From: Arcuatula senhousia
Taxonomy: Eukaryota > Mollusca > Bivalvia > Mytilida > Mytilidae
Assembly: GCA_963971305.1 (NCBI GenBank)
Contig: OZ020305.1
Location: forward strand, 15,657,001 to 15,721,000
Length of the DNA: 64,000 nt
Direction of reading: 5' to 3'
Shown here: positions 26,701 through 32,700 of the stretch, piece after piece
Numbering within the stretch: position 1 is the first letter of the stretch
Layout: each line of letters starts with the position of its first letter
The notes under the pieces: generated by a model
What the model was told of the DNA's origin: nothing
Databases searched by the model: none
What the model saw: the letters and a program-made list of their open reading frames with translations, nothing else
Translations under genes and position numbers: made by a program

Positions 26701-29700
26701 GGTCAAAGGGCCAAAATTGTAAATTATTACATGTATATGAATAAGGCTTTTTGTATTAGATGTTGATGTAAATAAATATGTGTCAAAAATGCATTTTTTA
26801 GTCCACCACAGGATGCATGTGTCAAAAAGCTTTGTAAGTCCACCATGGGCTTCATGTGACCAAAGCAATGGACTATCCATATTAGGCCTCCAACGTACAG
26901 GGTTAAACTTGTTGAGGTCGTATCATGCTGCGCTCGGCGTAGCTTTTTATTTCATGTTTTTGGCTTATAGAATGAAAACTATTGCAGATAGATAAAAGCT
27001 GTTGCTTGCCTGAATGTTCAGCTCTTTTAGCTCTACAAAAGTCTTCATATGGTCAATGTTGTCAGATGAAACCTAATAGGGGTTACAGCCCCTTAAAGGC
27101 GAAAAATAGTGTTTTTGGCCTTTAGAATGAAAACTATTGCAGATAGGGAAAAGCTGTTGCTTGCTTAAATGTTCAGCTCATTTAGCTCTAATAAATTCTT
27201 CATATGGTAGAAGCTGTCAAATGACCCCTTGTAGGGTTTGCAGCACCTTAAAGGTGAAAAATAGTGTTTATGGCCTGTAGAATGAAAACTTTTGCAGATA
27301 GAGAAAAGCTGTTGCTCGCTTAAATGTTCAGCTCATTTAGCTCTACAAAAGTTGTCTTAGGGATGAAGTTGTCAGATGATCCCTTATAGGGGTGACAGCC
27401 CCTTAAAGGTAAAAAATAGTGTTTTTGGTCTATAGCAGAGAGAGAAAAGCTGGTGCTTGCTTAAATGTTTAGCTCATTTAGCTCTACAAAAGCATTCATA
27501 GGGTTGAAGTTTTCAGATGACCCCTTATAGGGATTTCAGCCCCTAAATAAACATGTTTTCTTGTTTTTATACCCTGCCACACGAAGTGGCAGGGTATTAT
27601 GTTATACCCTCAGTTTTTTTCGGTGTCTCTCTGTCGGTCCGTCCGTCCATCTGTTGTTCCCCGAAGGTTTCTGACCAATAACTTGAAAACGCGTCAAAGG
27701 ATTTAAATGATATTTTGCACAGCTGTTTAGTACAATAAAATACAGGTCAAGTTTTATTTCCACCATGATCCAAAAAATAGTTTTTGAGATAGGCCACTTT
27801 GAAATCAAATTTTATGAACTTTTGATATTATAACGTGGCGGGGTATCATTTAATGTCCCATTACATGCCCTATTTTTGGCTTATATATAATGAAAACTAC
27901 AGCATATAAAGGAAAGTGGTTGCTTGCTTAAATGTTCAGTTCATTAAGCTTTCAACAAAACTCTCTTTAGAGTCAAAGTGTTCAAACGGCCCTTAGAATA
28001 ACATTTTGCACATTTTTGGCCTACAGAATGAAAACTATTGCAGAAAGAGAAAAGCTGTTGCTTGCTTAAATGTTCAGCTTATTCAGCTCTACAAAGTTCT
28101 TCATAAGGTTGACATCAAGACCAGGTGAGCAATTCAGGCTCCTGGGAGCCTCTTGTTGGTATGTGAGTTAACCTTGGTGAGTTACAGATCAAGTTTGAGT
28201 TTCTTGATGGTCCACAAATTTTTATGGGGGCCATTCACTAAATTTTTAGTTTTTGCACTTTTTTTCTGAACGCTTATAGATAATAGACTGATTTTTGGTA
28301 TGTGAGTTTACCTTGATGAGTAACAGATCAAGTTTGAGTTTCCTGCTGGTCCACAAATTTTTATGGGAGTTATGGCCCTTTGAACTTTGAAAATTCAATA
28401 AAATATCAGTTTTCTGCATTTTTTTTCTAAACGCTTATAGATAATGAACAGATTTTTGGTATGTCAGTTTACCTTGATGAGTTACAGATCAAGTTAGAGT
28501 TTCGTGCTAGTCCACAAATTTTTATTGGAGTTATGGCCCTTTGAACTTTGAAAGTTCAATAAATATCAGTTTTCTGCACTTTTTTTCTAAACGCTTATAG
28601 ATAATGAACTGGTTTTTGGTATGTGAATTTACCTTGATAAGTTACAGCTCAAGTTTGAGTTTCGTGTTGGTCCACAAATTTTGATGGGAGTTATGGCCCT
28701 TTGAAGTTTGAAAATTCACTAAAATATCAGTTTTCCATACTTTTTTTCTAAATGCTTATAGATAATGAACTGATTTTTGGTATGTCATTTTACCATGATG
28801 AGGTACAGATTAAGTTCGAGTTTGGTGCTGGTCCACAAATTTTTATGGGAGCTATGGCCCTTTGAACTTTGAAAATTCAATAAAATATCAGTTTTCTGCA
28901 CTTTTTTTCCAAACGCTTATAGATAATGAACTGATTTTTGGTATGTGAATTTACCTTAATGAGAAACAGATCAAGTTTGAGTTTCGTGCTGGTCCACAAA
29001 TTTTTATGGGAGTTATGGCCCTTTGAACTTTGAAAATTCAATAAAATATCAGTTTTCTGCATTTTTTTCCTTAACGTTTATAGATAATGAACTGATTTTT
29101 GGTATGTGAGTTTACCTTGATGAGTTACAGATCAAGTTTGAGTTTCGTGCTGGTCCACAAATTTTTATGGGAGCTATGGCCCTTTGAACTTTGAAAATTC
29201 AGTAAAATATCAGTTTTCTGCACTTTTTTTCTAAACGCTTATAGATAATGAACTGATTTTTGGTATGTGATTTTACCATGATGAGTTACAGATTAAGTTC
29301 CAGTTTCGTGCCGGTCCACAAATTTTAATGGGAGTTATGGCCCTTTGAAGTTTGAAAATCCATTGCAATTTTATTTTTAATTACACTTTTTTATTGTTTC
29401 TTGTAGATAATAAGGCACGGACCATATGATTTTCTGGGGGGGGGCCTGGGATTTTTTTGAAAAAAATTTCCTGGCCCTGATTTTTGTTAGAAAAAATAAT
29501 CTTGCCAGCAAATAGGTTGAAAAAAATAATCTGGCTTCAATCTTGCCAATTGAAAAAAAATAATCTTGCCAACAAAATTTCCTTGCTTAATATGTGTGTG
29601 AAAAAAATAATCTGGCCCGCAAAGCGGGCGAAAAAAATTTCCCGGCTCAAGGTAAAATCCCAGGCCCCCCCCAGAAAATCAAATGGTCCATGCCTAAACT

Positions 29701-32700
29701 GATCAAGTTTAGGTATTCATTTGTTTAATTGTTACCAGTGACTGAAATATGAGGCCAGTAGGAGACTATGTATTGTTTTGCAATACTCTCAGAATGCTTG
29801 TTCTTATTTAATTTGATCATTAGTTAATATTCTTAAATATAAATGCAAGTTTATCCATTTTTTTTAAAGACCACAAATAATTTGTGGTCGTATAATGTTT
29901 TTGCGATGTCGCCTTGGTTGTCTGTGTCCTCTGCATTTCTGCATCGTCTGGGGACATTTGGTTTCGTGCGATAACTTGAGTAGATGTTGACCGTTTATTA
30001 TGAAAATCAGATATGCAAATCTTACTGTTTTTGATAAATTAGGGGTCAAAGAGGCTAAAAATCTGCCAATTATGAGAGTTTTTGTTAAATGTTGATAAAC
30101 ATTGACTAAAAAAAATCTAAAATATGCATTGAAAATCCACCACAGAAGGCATGTGTCAAAATTTCTGTGTGATAATTTTAGTTGTGGTTGACCAATGTGT
30201 CAAAAGTAAAAAAACTTTGTGAGTCCACCATGGGCTGCATGTGTCTAAAGCATTTGATGATCCAAATGTGGGTCTCCAACCTACAGTGCTCAACATGTTG
30301 GGGTCATCTCATGCTGCGCTCTGGGTAGCTTTTTATTGACTTTGACAGATTATTTTATGTATTAGGTGGTGCTGGAAGTTTTGAGCCTCCTCCAGAATGG
30401 GATGAACAAGGCACTGACAATATCAAAGTTATCCCCCTTCAGCAATCATCACTTGAATTCCAATCTGTGCAGAAGAAGTTCATAGATTCCGTCTTCAGTG
30501 GTAGACCTGAATGGAGACAACAGTTCAATAAATCTACATTGACAGTTACCAAGGTAGTAGACTTATTTATTTGCAAGCTGACAAAGCAATGATCTCTGGT
30601 AGCATTGAAAGTTACTTGCTGTTTTATATTATAGGTTTTTTAATTGTTGTTTATTTATGTAGATTGTGTCAAATATACACTTATTTTACATATTATTATT
30701 TTAATAAAGGTTGTTTTGCCTTTTTGTCTCGCCTGCGACGAATGTCGCAAAAGGCGAGACTTAGGTATGGTGTTTCCGGCGGCGGCGACGGCGGCGGCGG
30801 CGACGGCGGCGGCGGCGGCGTCCACAATTGGTTAAAGTTTTTGCTTAAGTCTGTTTTGTGTGAACTAGTTATGTTACACCATTGATATTTGGTATGCAGT
30901 TGCATCAGCATCAGTACAGATCAGTTTTAAAAGGATTTCACCTGTATGCTCCTGCAGTCACGGTCTACTGACTTTGAAATTTTACACTGATTTGGCCGAG
31001 GTTAACCTTTTTTCTTAAGTCTGTTTAACATGAAGCAGTTATGTTACACCATTGATATTTGGTATGCAGTTGCATCAGCATCAGTACAGATCAGTTTTAA
31101 AAGGATTTCACCTGTATGCTCCTGCAGTCACGGTCTACTGACTTTGAAATTTTACACTGATTTGGCCGAGGTTAACCTTTTTTCTTAAGTCTGTTTAACA
31201 TGAAGCAGTTATGTTACACCATTGATATTTGGTATGCAGTTGCATCAGCATCAGTACAGATCAGTTTTATAAGGATTTCACCTGTATGCTCCTGCAGTCA
31301 CGGTCTACTGACTTTGAAATTTTACACTGATTTGGCCGAGGTTAACCTTTTTTCTTGAGTCTGTTTAACATGAAGCAGTTATGGTACATCATTGATATTG
31401 GGTATGCACTTGCATTAGCATCATTACAGATCAATTTCAAAAGTATTTTATCTGTATGATCCTGCAGTCACAGTCTACTGACTTTGAGATTTTACACTTT
31501 TTAACTTTTTACTTATGTCATGAGTGTTTTATATAAAGCAGTTATGGTCCATTTATATTTGGTATGCAGCTGCTTAAGCATCAGTTAAGATCAGTTTAAG
31601 GAGGATTTTTACTTCATTTTATACTGTGTCCAGTTGCGACAGGCGAGACATGTCTCTGTGTTAACAGTTTATTTAAACCACAAATCATTGTTGGGACATT
31701 TAAAAGTGTTTTTATGCCCCCGCAACGACATGTCGGGTGGGGGGCATTAAGTTTTACTTATGTCCATCTGTACGTAGGTACGAATTTCAGTCAAGTTTTT
31801 CTCAGAAACCCTACATGGGAATGATTTGATACTTGGTAGGATGGCTTAGTATTAAAAACTGTACATCCTAAGCTACTTTCAGACCTGTCAGATTTCTACT
31901 TTCTGTTATTGATATGGATGGACATTTGTATTTGTTTGTCTGAATTTCTGTCAAGCTGTTACTTCCTGCTTGGTACTGGTCCAGATGAATATTTACGTGA
32001 AAATTTCACTCAAGCATTTTTCAGAAACTGTATATAAGAATGATTTGAAACCTGGTACGATGGTTCAGTATGACAAAATGTACATGCTTAGCAACTTTCA
32101 TACCTATAAGACTTCTACTTCCAGTTTGCTGTACAAATGAACAGACATATGTTAGTATGTCTGTAAGAATTTGTGTCAAGCTTTTCTCAGAAACCGAACA
32201 TGAGAATGATTTGAAACTTGTTAGGAAGATTTTGTGTGACAAACTGTAGGTCCTAAGCAACTTTCAGACCTTTCAGATTTCTATCTCCTATTTTTATGTC
32301 ACCTGCAAGGTGTTGCAGAAGCGATGTCACCTGCAGGATGTTGCAGAAGCGACATATAGGGGTTATTTTGGCACTATCTTGCGTCCTGCAGCGTCACAAA
32401 AATTTCCATCGCAGTTTTCCAGGCAACTACATGCCACAACCTCTTGATATTTGATATGTAGCTTAATCACATAGTACTATATGGTGTAAAGCGATTTTAT
32501 GCCAGAAAAATAACTACTTCCTTTTTGACAAATACTTAACATTTTATATATAATGGACAAAGATGCCAAATTTTCATCGCAGTTTTCCAGGCAACTGTAT
32601 GCCACAGCCTCTAAATATTTGGTATGTAGCTTTATCGCATAGTACTATAAGGTGTAAAGCAATGTTATGCCCGAAAAATAACTACTTCTGTTTAACGAAT

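Larger units (their letters stand above)
13756..26950 (+). mobile_element. F2 element, layer 2 of the nest
   Basis: The pieces are 13756-14036, 24764-25383 and 26587-26950. The head ATACGACCGCAAATTTTTTGC is palindromic. The tail is GGTCGTATCATGCTGCGCTC, then GGCGTAGCTTTTTAT, with the hairpin GCTGCGC/GCGTAGC. The breaks match uninterrupted F2 sequence at 22830-23000. Confidence 0.7.
13371..28155 (+). mobile_element. F1 element, layer 1 of the nest (three pieces)
   Basis: The pieces are 13371-13755, 26951-27568 and 27866-28155. The head is AGCTCACCTGGACTGAAGG with its inverse. The first break falls after AATAGCGTTTTT and the second piece resumes TTCATGTTTTTGGC, exactly the uninterrupted F1 consensus. 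It ends with the GGCTCCTGGGAGCC hairpin and TCTTG at 28155. Confidence 0.8.
13257..29396 (+). mobile_element. F6 element, outermost layer of the intron-7 nest
   Basis: The head AGTCCCCTACCGGCAAAAGC folds with GCCGAAGGGGACT at 13257-13290, followed by CTCTGTCCG. It is interrupted at 13370 by an F1-led stack and resumes at 28156. The resumed part is an array of about eight units of 160-161 bp (marker TCCACAAATTTTTATGG). The junction sequence CTGATTTTT|GGTATGTG is present uninterrupted in the array units, which proves the insertion. Confidence 0.8.

Noticed and set aside
30571..30911. Short frames with alanine, glycine or proline runs
   Set aside because: They are translations of the GGC/GAC tract at the head of an F5 element.
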